Counted from the stretch's first letter, positions 19,972 to 30,099 are shown. The stretch: 64,000 bases of DNA from Cepaea nemoralis (GCA_014155875.1 JACEFZ010028318.1:124001-188000), one strand, 5' to 3'. Made by a program: numbers and translations. Notes: generated by a model from the sequence alone, not told the origin.

Positions 19972-21281
19972 TGGCTCTGATTCACCCCAACTCTTGTGAG
20001 TGTCTTCATTCTGGTCTGGATCTGTTCACTGTGCCTCCCACACAGACGGCGGTAGAAGAGGGGCAGTGTGTGGAGATACACCCACTCGCGTCACTAGCTC
20101 CAGGCGCACCTATAGAATTTACCATCTCAGGTGCCAGTGAAGAGTATCTGGACCTGTTTAACACTTTCTTACACGTCAGAGCTAAAGTCACTCTACCCAA
20201 TGGTGACAAACTACCACCCACGGCCGACGTCGCTCCAGTCAACTATTACCTCCACAGTCTGTTTTCTCAAGTAGACGTCTCACTCAACGACACGCTAATC
20301 ACCCCCAGTGAAAATACATACCCGTATAGAGCCTACCTGGAGGCCACTCTGAACCATGGAGAGGAAGCCAAGAAAAGTCATCTCTCAGCAGCCCTCTATT
20401 ACTATGATACAGCCAAGTTTCTCCATGAGACTCAAGGTGATAACAACAAAGGATTAAAAACAAGACGAGAACTAGCCAGTGAGAGTCAAGAAATAGATAT
20501 GATGGGTCGACTACACGCCGATATTTTTGTGCAAGACCGCTACATGATAAACGGTGTGGATGTGAAAATTAAGCTGACCCCTTCGAAATCCACCTTTAAC
20601 CTCTTGGCCCCCGACGGTGCTGTTGGTTATTCATCTATTATAACACATGCCACTCTGGTGGTTCGTAAAGCCAAACTAAATCCGGCCATCGCTCTCGCCC
20701 ATGAGAAAGCCTTGATGAGAGCCAACGCGAAACTACCGATCAAGCGTGTGGCATTGAAAACACTAGCTATCCCACAAGGAATGCTATCTCATACCCAAGA
20801 CAATCTGTTTATGAGTCAAACACCCACTCGTATAGTGATTGGTCTTATTACATCAGCCGCCTTTAACGGTACCTTCAAGGCTAATCCTTATAATTTTCAA
20901 ACCTTTGGACTGACGTATCTGAACGTAACTGTCGATGGACGATCGGCCACCAGCAAACCGTTAACCATTGACTTTGAACGTAATCAATACGTACGAGCCT
21001 TTTTTGGTACCAATCTAGCCATGGGTCTGGTGGGTAAAGACGCCGGTAATTCAATTGATTATACACAGTATAAACATGGCTATACTCTGTATGCCTTTGA
21101 CCTGAGTCCCAGTTTACTGGACGGAGATCAGTTTGAGATGCCGAGGACCGGTCCTCTAACACTCGAATTTAAGTTTAATACACCCACCCCAGAACCATTA
21201 CAAGTTATCGTCTACGCCGAGCACGACGGAATAATTGAAATTTCCAAGACCAGACAAGTACTAACAGATTACGCTTCATAA
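19971..21281 (+). CDS. Major capsid protein (double jelly roll, hexon-like)
   Basis: 436 residues. It matches the widespread animal Polinton capsid protein, often annotated in invertebrates by similarity to nematode F54H12.2: a long beta-rich N-terminal domain (N-Y-Y-L-H-S-L-F-S-Q-V-D-V-S-L-N), a central H-A-D-I-F-V-Q-D-R-Y segment, and a second domain ending in a V-I-V-Y-A-E-H-D-G strand. The double jelly roll forms trimeric capsomers. No stops or frameshifts are seen. TAATG junctions link it to the neighbours on both sides, indicating co-expression. Confidence 0.92.
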   Translation: MALIHPNSCECLHSGLDLFTVPPTQTAVEEGQCVEIHPLASLAPGAPIEFTISGASEEYLDLFNTFLHVRAKVTLPNGDKLPPTADVAPVNYYLHSLFSQVDVSLNDTLITPSENTYPYRAYLEATLNHGEEAKKSHLSAALYYYDTAKFLHETQGDNNKGLKTRRELASESQEIDMMGRLHADIFVQDRYMINGVDVKIKLTPSKSTFNLLAPDGAVGYSSIITHATLVVRKAKLNPAIALAHEKALMRANAKLPIKRVALKTLAIPQGMLSHTQDNLFMSQTPTRIVIGLITSAAFNGTFKANPYNFQTFGLTYLNVTVDGRSATSKPLTIDFERNQYVRAFFGTNLAMGLVGKDAGNSIDYTQYKHGYTLYAFDLSPSLLDGDQFEMPRTGPLTLEFKFNTPTPEPLQVIVYAEHDGIIEISKTRQVLTDYAS

Positions 21282-21793
21282 TGGATACAGAACAGATTAC
21301 CCACATACTGTTAGCTGATAGATATGTTCGCCGGGTCCAGATCAGAGTATGTGCTCGCGATCAGTTGCCTAGACAAATAGATAGAACTAAACCAGTTGCT
21401 TTGGTGGTAAACACAGACCCTAGTAATCAACCTGGGTCCCACTGGGTTGCTCTGTATTATGACGGGTTAGGCAAATATGAATACTTTGATTCTTTTGGTT
21501 TACCACCCTTACATCCCGACATAATAAAATTTGTGGAGAAACATTCGGTTAGACCGCTAATGTACAATACGCGTGTCTTACAGGATGTACTGAGTAACAC
21601 CTGTGGTCTTTACGCTATCTATTTCATCAAGCGGAAATGTCGTGGGGCGAGTATGCCGCGTATTCTGCAGGTGTTTTCAAATAAACAAAGGGTCAATGAC
21701 CGGCTTGTAGGTCGATTAGTCAGCCCGGCCAGAAAGGTCACGCAACTGTTGCCAGTTAATGTAGGTCAACTGGTTTTGAATAGTTCTCGTTGA
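21281..21793 (+). CDS. Adenain-type maturation cysteine protease
   Basis: 170 residues. The catalytic set of the adenovirus protease/Ulp1 fold is visible: H54 in S-H-W-V-A-L-Y-Y, an acidic residue in Y-E-Y-F-D-S-F-G (D70 or E67), Q101 in V-L-Q-D, and C108 in N-T-C-G-L-Y-A. Such proteases trim capsid and core proteins during virion assembly. It follows the major capsid gene with a TAATG overlap and ends the compact cassette. The length is close to the usual range for Polinton proteases. Confidence 0.92.
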   Translation: MDTEQITHILLADRYVRRVQIRVCARDQLPRQIDRTKPVALVVNTDPSNQPGSHWVALYYDGLGKYEYFDSFGLPPLHPDIIKFVEKHSVRPLMYNTRVLQDVLSNTCGLYAIYFIKRKCRGASMPRILQVFSNKQRVNDRLVGRLVSPARKVTQLLPVNVGQLVLNSSR

Positions 21794-21822
21794 AACCGGT
21801 TTATCAGTGGCTCAACTACGGG

Positions 21823-21830
21823 TATATAAA
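21823..21830 (+). promoter_or_regulatory. TATA box (TATATAAA) of the PC4-like gene
   Basis: TATATAAA stands 38 bases before the ATG at 21868, the right distance for a start site near 21853 and a very short leader. It lies just after the protease stop, so this gene can be expressed separately from the cassette. Confidence 0.6.
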
Positions 21831-21867
21831 CCCGTGGTTGGTAACACTCGCTTATTGTGAACCGAAG

Positions 21868-22146
21868 ATGACTACCGAACTCAAGACCGTGCCTGCCAAC
21901 TGCGTCTATATGACTCGTGGCGGTGAAACTGTTAGACCCGTGGGGGATGGTGTCAAGGCAGTATTTGTTTCATCGTTCAGAGGTGCGACTACATTGCATG
22001 TTCGTCGCTTCTTTGGGGAATCTGATAAAAAGTATCCCACCAAGCAGGGTCTGACATTTACTCGACAGGAATACGAGCAATTGATATCGATGCAAAGTGG
22101 GATTCTAGCTGATTTTGACAGACTCGCAACCGTGCCAGGTCCTTAA
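21868..22146 (+). CDS. PC4/SUB1-like ssDNA-binding protein
   Basis: 92 residues from the first ATG; 26 upstream codons are open but lack ATG. Residues about 29-86 follow the PC4 (p15, SUB1) domain without large gaps: V-F-V-S-S-F-R-G, L-H-V-R-R-F-F, P-T-K-Q-G-L-T-F-T, then a final helix Q-E-Y-E-Q-L. PC4 proteins bind single-stranded DNA as dimers and assist RNA polymerase II transcription, and some viruses use such folds for late transcription or replication. It has its own TATA box. The stop TAA sits inside a second open frame (see 22295-22528). Confidence 0.75.
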   Translation: MTTELKTVPANCVYMTRGGETVRPVGDGVKAVFVSSFRGATTLHVRRFFGESDKKYPTKQGLTFTRQEYEQLISMQSGILADFDRLATVPGP

Positions 22147-22294
22147 CAGTGTTCAAGTCAAACAATTCACTAACCAACGTAAACCAGGGACTAAGCGTGT
22201 TCAAGCCAAGCCAGTCACTAATGATGTACAAGTCCAACCAGACTACCAAGCCGCCAACATTTATCCCGTCTACAGTATTCAACCAACCTACCAG

Positions 22295-22528
22295 ATGTGT
22301 GACGATTTAAATAACCAGATGTCAGCCTACCCAGCAGGCGATAACTACACAGCCAATGACAACTATCCCAATATGTTTGATGTACCCGACAGCCAGATGT
22401 TTAATGGTCAACCAACCTATAGCCCGATGTGTGAGCAGAGCCCACCAGCAAAGAGAGCAGCTACCGATGACCAAGCAGACAATTGTATAACACTAGGGGA
22501 CCCAAGAAAGAAGAGACAACGTGTATAA
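22295..22528 (+). CDS. Polar ORF with C-terminal nuclear-signal-like basic end
   Basis: 77 residues from the first ATG, but the frame is open without ATG from about 22109, inside the PC4-like gene. The sequence is rich in Asn, Gln, Tyr, Pro and Asp with repeated Q-P-T-Y and N-Y motifs (disordered). It ends with P-P-A-K-R-A-A and R-K-K-R-Q-R-V, which together look like a bipartite nuclear signal. It may be a separate protein, a +1-frameshift extension of the PC4-like protein, or one gene split by a single-base indel. Not recognised. Confidence 0.45.
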   Translation: MCDDLNNQMSAYPAGDNYTANDNYPNMFDVPDSQMFNGQPTYSPMCEQSPPAKRAATDDQADNCITLGDPRKKRQRV

Positions 22529-22543
22529 CTATTCGTCTATGAA

Positions 22544-22556
22544 AATAAAAAATAAA
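22544..22556 (+). terminator. Polyadenylation signals for the plus-strand genes
   Basis: Two AATAAA hexamers (22544-22549 and 22551-22556) lie just after the last plus-strand stop, followed by a TTG/T-rich stretch (22568-22600) as expected downstream of a cleavage site. Confidence 0.65.
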
Positions 22557-23348
22557 AAACGAAAAACTTTGACTTTGTTATTTTTTTGTTCCATTATTGT
22601 ATATGTTTGTAGATCTGTTGTAGTCCAATGTATTGGTATCTCTTTGTGGTAATGTACTTGTGTGTATGTCTCTGTTCTTGTGTGATATTGTTCTTGTCTC
22701 ACTGTACCACTGTGTGTTTGTCTGTCTCAATTGGTCCACAGCTTTGAACATCATTCAACATTGATTCAACATGACAAACAACCTGGTGCTACAAACCACG
22801 ACGAAACAAGAAAGATGAACACAGGATGAAAACGACATGAAAACAAGGCAAGAAAGAGATGAAAACGACAGTCATACCACTGAAATAAACAACAAACAAA
22901 GCAATATTGGTTTTCATAACTCTTTTATTTTTCAGCAAGTCCACTATGGGATACATATTCAATAGTGTACAAAATATATTCAACAAATATGACAATGGTA
23001 GTAATATCACAATGTATATTTTCAGCGCATTCAATACAAAATACATTAAAACTTTTCAATCTTTTTACAAATAGTCTTCAATGAAAATCCAACAGGGGAA
23101 ACATGTGACAGTCAACAACTTACAAAATCAATAACATAAAGTAACAAAACATAAGCAATTTTATTGTCATAACACTCACTCAACAGTTTGCAAATCATAA
23201 TCAAGGCTATATGATGATTTTAAACATATGTACATCAATATAAAAAAGTACAATGCTATGTACACACACAAAAGTCTTTACATATCCACCTTATGATACA
23301 TATTTTACATTAATAAGCAGCAACCTCAGCAGGACAAGGGTGTGAACG
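22557..23348. other. Convergent intergenic region of the Polinton
   Basis: A/T-rich, with no ORF worth reporting. TTTATT at 22924 reads AATAAA on the minus strand and could end the polymerase transcript. A GAAAACGACA(T)GAAAAC repeat lies at 22824-22870. Confidence 0.5.
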
Positions 23349-24458
23349 CTAAATGTCTAGCGGCGAGGTGGTGACATTGTCTGGGTGTACTTGTCTTTTA
23401 ATGTATAAATAAGATAGAGAATTTCTGTGTTGTGTGTATGTGTACATGGCAGAGTCTTGAATTTTGAAACCGACATTTGTCCCCCCACTAGCTGTCTGTG
23501 TGTCGAGTACCTCTAAAAATGTGTCTTTGTTTAAGTGGGCATTGTGTTGTTTGGTGAGTCCTTTTGTACTTGTTTTATTGTACTCTCCGTAACAATGGTA
23601 TGTTTTACTGCACAAGGACACCATTCCTGTCCCCTCATATTCTAATTTAAATAACCCAGGGGTTCTCCTTTCATAGATTCTAACACTCTTACAGGCCTGA
23701 CATGTATCATCACTAACTTCATGACTGGGGCATGTCTCGGCCGGGAACCATGAATTATAGACTTTAGTGTATTCTTCTCTAAGGTGTGGTCTAACGGCTT
23801 CGGCTAGTGTGGGTGTGCTTAGCGCTAAATACAAACTGTCTGTATCCATTTCACATAACTGAAAATCTTGCCTATCAATAAATGTATCTATGAAATCATA
23901 ATAAAACTCTAACATTCTTAATTTGGCGTACTGGTAAACGAAAAAGCCTATCTGTAAAGGGAGATCCCATACTGTCCTCTTTTTTAAGCATTCAACCTCA
24001 CAGATATCGTCGGTCAGTGGAGTCAATTTCTTAAACAAGGGATTGTTCACTAACTTGGTTGTATCAACACTCTTACAGTAAGATACATCTGTATGTTTGG
24101 CCTTATTGGTTAGGGTCTTGCCATAGGCTGCATTACCCAACAACTTCATCGTCTCGGCCTTAATGGCCTGGGTATCATCAATGTCACCTTCGCGTCTGGC
24201 ATCCGACACTTTATTCCCAAAAGTTTTAAAGCAGCTAACAGGCGTGTACTCAATGATCTGGTATATGTTTGTGACCACTAAACCATGTGTCAAGTACCAT
24301 TTTAATAATGGTGTGGCCAACAAGATTTTTTCCCCGCTATAGCTACCTATAAGTGTCCGTCTGGCACTTGTCAACAATTTATGTGACTCGGCGTACGTAC
24401 GCATAAAGTCACCTATATGTTCTCTACCCACCTCAATGTTCTTGAAGATGGGTGTCAT
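23349..24458 (-). CDS. Polinton DNA polymerase B, C-terminal segment
   Basis: 369 residues, carrying polymerase motif B (K-L-L-G-N-A-A-Y-G-K) and motif C (C-E-M-D-T-D-S-L-Y, with both catalytic Asp), plus a C-P-S-H...C-Q-A-C cysteine pair that may bind zinc. It is in a different frame from the segment before it: the frame of this segment is open back past 24482, so a one-base indel near 24483-24500 separates them. The palm is complete and the two metal-binding Asp are intact. Protein-primed PolB copies the linear element DNA. Confidence 0.9.
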   Translation of the reverse strand: MTPIFKNIEVGREHIGDFMRTYAESHKLLTSARRTLIGSYSGEKILLATPLLKWYLTHGLVVTNIYQIIEYTPVSCFKTFGNKVSDARREGDIDDTQAIKAETMKLLGNAAYGKTLTNKAKHTDVSYCKSVDTTKLVNNPLFKKLTPLTDDICEVECLKKRTVWDLPLQIGFFVYQYAKLRMLEFYYDFIDTFIDRQDFQLCEMDTDSLYLALSTPTLAEAVRPHLREEYTKVYNSWFPAETCPSHEVSDDTCQACKSVRIYERRTPGLFKLEYEGTGMVSLCSKTYHCYGEYNKTSTKGLTKQHNAHLNKDTFLEVLDTQTASGGTNVGFKIQDSAMYTYTQHRNSLSYLYIKRQVHPDNVTTSPLDI

Positions 24459-24481
24459 CTCTGAGAAATGGTCTCTAAGGA

Positions 24482-25804
24482 TCAGCTGGCACCTCTAATG
24501 TCACATTCGACTAACCCAAAAAGTGTATCGGCTTTTACAGCCTCTAGAATCTTCGTCTGGGTTATGGGGAAGCGCTCAAACCAGGGTTTGGCGGTTGGGA
24601 AGTTGGTCTTCATGAACTCTTTTAGGTCGTTGTCAGTCTTTTTTAGCGTTTGCCATTCACACTCCCACATTTCTTTTACAGTAACGTTAGCTTCTTTAAC
24701 TAGATAGTCATGTATCTGTCGTGTCTTGGCAAATAAGTCTGTCAACTTTTTGTTGTTTACGGGGTTAACGTCTCTATTCTTGGTCAAGGGGCAGTCGGGG
24801 TGTCCGTGAAATAAACATCCATGGAATTGATAAGCTGTCGTATTCTTCTTATCCCATCCATCTACTCTAATATTCTTACCACCCAAGGCCATTTCACCCC
24901 CACTAAACTGTGTTTTCAATTCTATCTGTTTTGTGTGTTGTACCCACGCTAACCACTCCCTACTCTGTCGTGCAAATTTGTTTATCTTGTGTGCTCTAAA
25001 CCCATTGTCTGCTTTTCTAATAGTCGGGAAATCGGTGGGCATTTCTTGCATGATAGCCCACAGGTAGAGAGCATTAGCATCATAACCTTTCACACTCTGA
25101 ACTGGTTTATCTTGTCTACCTCTAATGTGTGTTATGTCATTTTCATGGTGTCTATGAAAGATTATTGAGGGTCCCCCTACAATGTTGTTTCTAATAGTGT
25201 CGTGTACCTCTTTCTGTCGATTACCACATAAGGAAAAGGAGATGTCTTTGGGGAGGGTCCTAAACAGGTATTTTAATGTGACCCCGGGGACAGAAATGGC
25301 GTCCTTAAACATGTCTACCCCTAACTCACCGTAAAATGTAACCTGTTTTTGTAAGGCACTGAGAAAGGGATCGACATCTTTGTTGTTGTACCAGATTAGA
25401 AAATCTTTCAATGTCTTCATCTGGTACTTGCCCCAGACCTTCTGACATTCTTGGTACTCTGCCTCTGTAATGTTGGTGTTTTTAAGTTTGGAAAAGAAGG
25501 CTGTGTGTGGGGGTAGCTGTGTTTCCTTTAATTTATCTAAGTGTGTGATGTATTCATAGCAAAACTGGCCTTTTGTCTCGGTGATGCCATATGCCGCTAA
25601 ATATTTTGCGTAACTGAATCCTGGCGCTAAATAGTTGCTAATATCTAGGAATTTTAGCTTTTCAGTGGCGATACACATAAAGTTATTGTTTCTTTCCACT
25701 ACAAATTTTAAAGGGGATTGTTTTACACAGTGCGAGATTAAAAACGGTTTAATTATGTTAAGATCGTATTTCCCTGAGTTGAACCCCAGCACCGGTAATT
25801 CCAT
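24482..25804 (-). CDS. Polinton DNA polymerase B, middle segment
   Basis: 440 residues in the frame between the two breaks. Exo II is G-F-N-S-G-K-Y-D-L-N (residues 7-16) and Exo III W-Y-N-N-K-D-V (about 149). Motif A is G-Y-D-A-N-A-L-Y-L-W (about 240). After motif A comes an insert with V-D-G-W, F-H-G-C-L-F-H-G-H and M-W-E-C-E-W, seen in many Polinton polymerases and reminiscent of Vsr-like endonucleases. Open sequence in this frame reaches about 13 codons upstream of the first ATG, so the real protein continued from the N-terminal segment. Confidence 0.9.
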   Translation of the reverse strand: MELPVLGFNSGKYDLNIIKPFLISHCVKQSPLKFVVERNNNFMCIATEKLKFLDISNYLAPGFSYAKYLAAYGITETKGQFCYEYITHLDKLKETQLPPHTAFFSKLKNTNITEAEYQECQKVWGKYQMKTLKDFLIWYNNKDVDPFLSALQKQVTFYGELGVDMFKDAISVPGVTLKYLFRTLPKDISFSLCGNRQKEVHDTIRNNIVGGPSIIFHRHHENDITHIRGRQDKPVQSVKGYDANALYLWAIMQEMPTDFPTIRKADNGFRAHKINKFARQSREWLAWVQHTKQIELKTQFSGGEMALGGKNIRVDGWDKKNTTAYQFHGCLFHGHPDCPLTKNRDVNPVNNKKLTDLFAKTRQIHDYLVKEANVTVKEMWECEWQTLKKTDNDLKEFMKTNFPTAKPWFERFPITQTKILEAVKADTLFGLVECDIRGAS

Positions 25805-25823
25805 TAGATAACCATCTAACCTA

Positions 25824-27323
25824 TCAATTAGTTTGGTTTTCTGTAGTTCCTCCTAATTTTTTATATACCCCATCGAAAACTACCCGTAGTTCTGAATATG
25901 CTTTCTCAGCGACTTGAGTCAGATACTCAAACATTCTGTCCACTAACTCCTGTGGGTCACCTGATGAGATGAAGCATACAGGTGATTCAAACCCGGGGAC
26001 ATTGGAAGCTACTGAACAACTAAGGGGTATGTGTTTAGCTAAGAATTTCGTAGATTTGGTTTCCCTGGGCAGCTTATTACTTTCAAAGTAACATTCGTAG
26101 TCGAAGGCGGCTCTGTATGGGTATACATAGCCAGGGTCTACTTTGAGCCCATGGTTTGATAGTATTTCACATATGGTCTGTGGTGAGTTGTACACCCCAC
26201 CTTTAAACCACTCTTTAGTCTTACCCCCATTGCAGTTTTTACAGTGTCTTTCCATCCTTGACACCTTGTACCATAACTTCCCACACTTATCGCAACCAAA
26301 GGCCCGAGATACCCTATCGATATCCTTAATATACATGAAATGATCTTTAAACAATAATAGTCTTAATGTGGCTTCATATTTCCCACTACCTCTAAGTTTG
26401 TGGACCAGAGCCTGGGTCTCGTTGAACTCAAAAATATCGATATTAAGACCAAAACATTGCTCTAAAATAGGTACGTCAATTAGCTTAATCCCGGGAAAAT
26501 TAACTAAAGAAGGTATATTTTGATGTCTTCGCCACTTCTCAGTTAAATCCCGTGTGTCTTTCGTAAGATTCCCAACGTTAGCACCCCTAAATAACGCCAG
26601 GGCTCTGAAGAAACAAAAATTATCTGAGTACTGTTTCGAGCTAGAGTCTTGTTGCAGTGTGTTAATGACTTTATTTTGTATGATGTGTGTGGGAATATCA
26701 GTTAAGCAACAACCTATGGGGAACTCGGGAATATGAAACACATAAAAGGATGTGGCCGCTACTGTTTCTATTGTGTACTTGGTGTCTGGACGTTGTTGAG
26801 TAGCATATGTAAGAATATCGTGTTCGTGTACGGTGTTGATAAAAGTATCAAAGTCCTGTTTGTTGTTTATGAGATGTGGGAGATTTAGTACAGAGGCGTT
26901 GTTGCATGATGCATGGAAGAAGTGAAAGTCTTGTGTCTCTCGGTGTCTAAGGACACTGTGGTGGCTGAAGTTTATTTTGAAGCGAGTAGTTTGAGTATTG
27001 AAAAGCTTATTCAAGGCAGAGGTCCAATTGATAGGGTGCTGTGTCAATGGACTAATAAAGAACGTGTAGATAGACAGATGCTTATTGATTTTGTGGTGTG
27101 TTTTGATGGCTTCCCAGTTGGCCCTGTATGTCTGTTGCATGGGTAGTGGAAGTTTGTGTAATGTATATAATTCTTCGGCTTCTAAAAGGACTGCTTCCTC
27201 GTGTGCTAACTGCTCTAGAATATTTGTGTCTTGTTTCTGCTTTTTAGCATTGTGTGTCTGTGTTGAGGCTGGTCTTTTACGCGATGTTGATGCTACTGGT
27301 GCTGATGCTGAGGATGATGATGC

Positions 27324-27359
<36 letters not shown>

Positions 27360-27575
27360 CGCTTGTGTAGTGTCTATGGCTGTCTGGTGGTATGTGCGTG
27401 TGTGTCTTTGTAGGTTGTATTTTCTATTAAATGGCTTGTCGCATATATGACATTTAAGCATTTCATCAATGGTGGCGTGAACTGTCTTAGTGTGACGGTT
27501 TAGCGTGTATTTTTCCTTGAATACTTTCTCACAGATAACACACGGGTAGCCTTCTTTCTGTTGAGGGGTGGCCAT
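25824..27575 (-). CDS. Polinton DNA polymerase B, N-terminal segment with C2H2 fingers
   Basis: 583 residues from the ATG at 27575 (the frame is open to 27656 without ATG). Two C2H2 zinc fingers (C-V-I-C...H-T-K-T-V-H and C-H-I-C...H-T-R-T-Y-H) occupy residues about 8-60. A poly-Ser linker encoded by a (TCA)n tract follows, then a large domain with D-N-F-C-F-F-R-A-L-A and a C-D-K-C...H-C-K-N-C knuckle. Exo I (F-D-Y-E-C-Y-F) lies about 95 residues before the end. A frameshift near 25840-25855 ends the frame early. The basic fingers probably help the polymerase hold DNA. Confidence 0.88.
27290..27362. repeat. Coding (GAT)n microsatellite (poly-Ser linker)
   Basis: GATGATG triplets on the plus strand read as TCA serine codons in the polymerase frame on the minus strand. 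It is a likely length-variable linker between the zinc fingers and the rest of PolB. Confidence 0.85.
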
Positions 27576-28190
27576 ATTGATTTTTTGACGAAAATACGGT
27601 AATTCACGGTTAGGTGATTGATAGTAGCAGATTGTTACCAGATTTCTATAGTTCAACGTCCTTTTGATTTTGTTAGTAGTAGATACAAGGATACAGTTTC
27701 TTTGTCTTTCAGTTGAACACGTACACCTGTGAAAGTAGCAAACACAAACCTGTTAGTGACCAGCAATATTTTTTACTTTTCATATTTTTTAATCAGCTAC
27801 TGAACGCTAAATAGATATGTGTGTAATATACTTTGCGCTGAGTTGCCACTAGGTAACCAGTGTCATTTATACAGTTAATATTTATAGTCAATATGAAGGT
27901 AAAACATATTTGAGTTAAATTAATCACCTTCATTTCATTATAGTTGGACACCTGGTCTAGCAATTATATTTGACGATTAAGAACTCAGATGGATTCGGAT
28001 CAAATTTTGTTAACACTGAATATGAAAGACCACAAGAGCTGAGTGAAATTAACCGAGAGCTGAATAAATAGACACAGCTTCAGTAAAAGGACAACCACCG
28101 CATTAGTACAGAAGGGGACGCCACAACGTCAGTTTCCATTTAAAACCAAAAATTAAAAAAAAAAAAAACATTAAAAAAAAAATCTTTTGT
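27576..28190. other. Region upstream of PolB, no gene seen
   Basis: It should contain the polymerase promoter. ATAAATA on the minus strand near 27882 is a weak TATA candidate. CTACTTTCACAG (minus, near 27735) could be a splice acceptor in the leader. A-rich runs end the region at 28143-28182. Confidence 0.35.
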
Positions 28191-28254
28191 TGTCTTCATA
28201 TCACTAGGCCATAAACCGTTAACCTATGGTTATATCTATCAGAGTTACCAGTAT

Positions 28255-28610
28255 TCACACAAACATACATATGTACACATATATACCGACATATACATAT
28301 ACATATATACACACATATACTGTCATATACATATACATATGTACACACATATACCGACATATACACAAATATACATATATACACACATATACCGACATAT
28401 ACATATACATATATACACACATATACTGACATATACATATACATATGTACACACAGGCCGACCTACACACAGACATATATACATACTCACATATACACAT
28501 AATCACATAAATATATACATACTCACATATACACATAAGCACATAAATATATACATACTCACATATACACATACAGACATACGTATATACACACTCACAT
28601 ACATACCTGA
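28255..28610. repeat. (ACATAT)-type microsatellite inside the Polinton
   Basis: ACATATACATATAC and ACACATATACCGACATATAC repeats in irregular arrays. Reading frames across it on both strands are artefacts. 28620-29160 holds nothing recognisable. Confidence 0.9.
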
Positions 28611-29170
28611 GCGTACTATCAACTCGTTGGTGGTGACCTTTTTGTTAGATTAGACACAGGGCAATACTGGTCGTCGACCCCATCGACTTTCTGGTTGTGA
28701 TCCTTCAATAGCTTATTCACAAGGCGATCTGTGAAAATATGAAACAAAACATTACTAGTCAGCTCCACCAAGAAGCACCCAGGTACAGGGACATGTACAT
28801 GTATATGACACCCTGTCGCTTTTTTGTTGTAAAGTCTTCAAACCAGGTTCTATAAGACTGATCCAATATTGCTGTAACGACTCACTTTGGTTTAAGAATA
28901 TGTTCATGTACTTGTATATTATGTAGTATTTCTTTCTTAGAGACAACTATTAATTCTAACCCCAGCTGTTTACTGTGTGTAACAATAGCATCTACTAAAG
29001 ACTCCCAAACAGACTCAGTGTCTTATTAACAAATAAACACAAGGGCACGAAGAAGACTTGCGTACGGTAGCCGTATTAACCATCATCTATTACATACAAT
29101 AGGTACAAGGCAGAAAACACGTGAACACGATAAGTTAAACCATAAACATAAGTACAAAAGCATGTAACCT

Positions 29171-29687
29171 TACACACACACACACACACACACACATGCA
29201 GATGCATACACACATGCAGACGCATACACACACATGCAGACGCATACACAGACACACATACACACAAGCGCACACGCACACACAGACACACACACACAAA
29301 CGCACACGCACACACACACACATACATGCAGACGCATACACAGACACACAAGCGCACACGCACACATACAAACAACCAGACACCCATACACACATGCAGA
29401 CGCATACACAGACACACAATCGCACACGCACACATACAAACACCCAGACACCCATACACACATGCACACACACACATGCAGACGCATACACAGACACACA
29501 AGCGCGCACACACACACACACACAAACGCCTACACACATGCAGACATACATATGCCTACACACATGCAGACGCCTACACACATGCAGACATACATATGCC
29601 TACACACATGACAGACGCCTACACACACACACAGTCATACACGCAGACACACATGCAGACATACATGCGCACACAACCGCACACACA

Positions 29688-29718
<31 letters not shown>

Positions 29719-29776
29719 GCAGACACACATGCGCACGCACACACACACACACACACACCAGCGCACACAGACACAC

Positions 29777-29832
<56 letters not shown>

Positions 29833-29850
29833 AGCCGCCATACACACAAC
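29171..29850. repeat. (AC)n-rich microsatellite with CATGCAGACGCATAC units
   Basis: About 680 bases of CA repeats interspersed with ATGCAGACGCATACACAGAC units; pure (CA)n from 29779 to 29830. It generates several long false reading frames on both strands. Confidence 0.95.
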
Positions 29851-30099
29851 CGCACACGAACCTTATACTCACCCCCCAGTAGTGGTGGTCCTGGTCTGGT
29901 TTCATCCCGATGTATCAGATTCAGCTGGTTGCCAGAATATGAATTTTACAGCTCATATTCCACAGGTTTTATACACCCGATGTGTCCAAGATCACCTGAC
30001 ACCCTTTATTCATGCGGTGATATTGTATTCATACGCTCACATCTGTCGTCTGTAATAATGTCTATAACCCGTTGTTCCCAATTAGGGGGAAAATGAAAC

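Noticed and set aside
28196..29905. Cys/Val- and His/Thr-rich proteins on both strands
   Set aside because: Frames across (CA)n and (ACATAT)n repeats, open on both strands at once.
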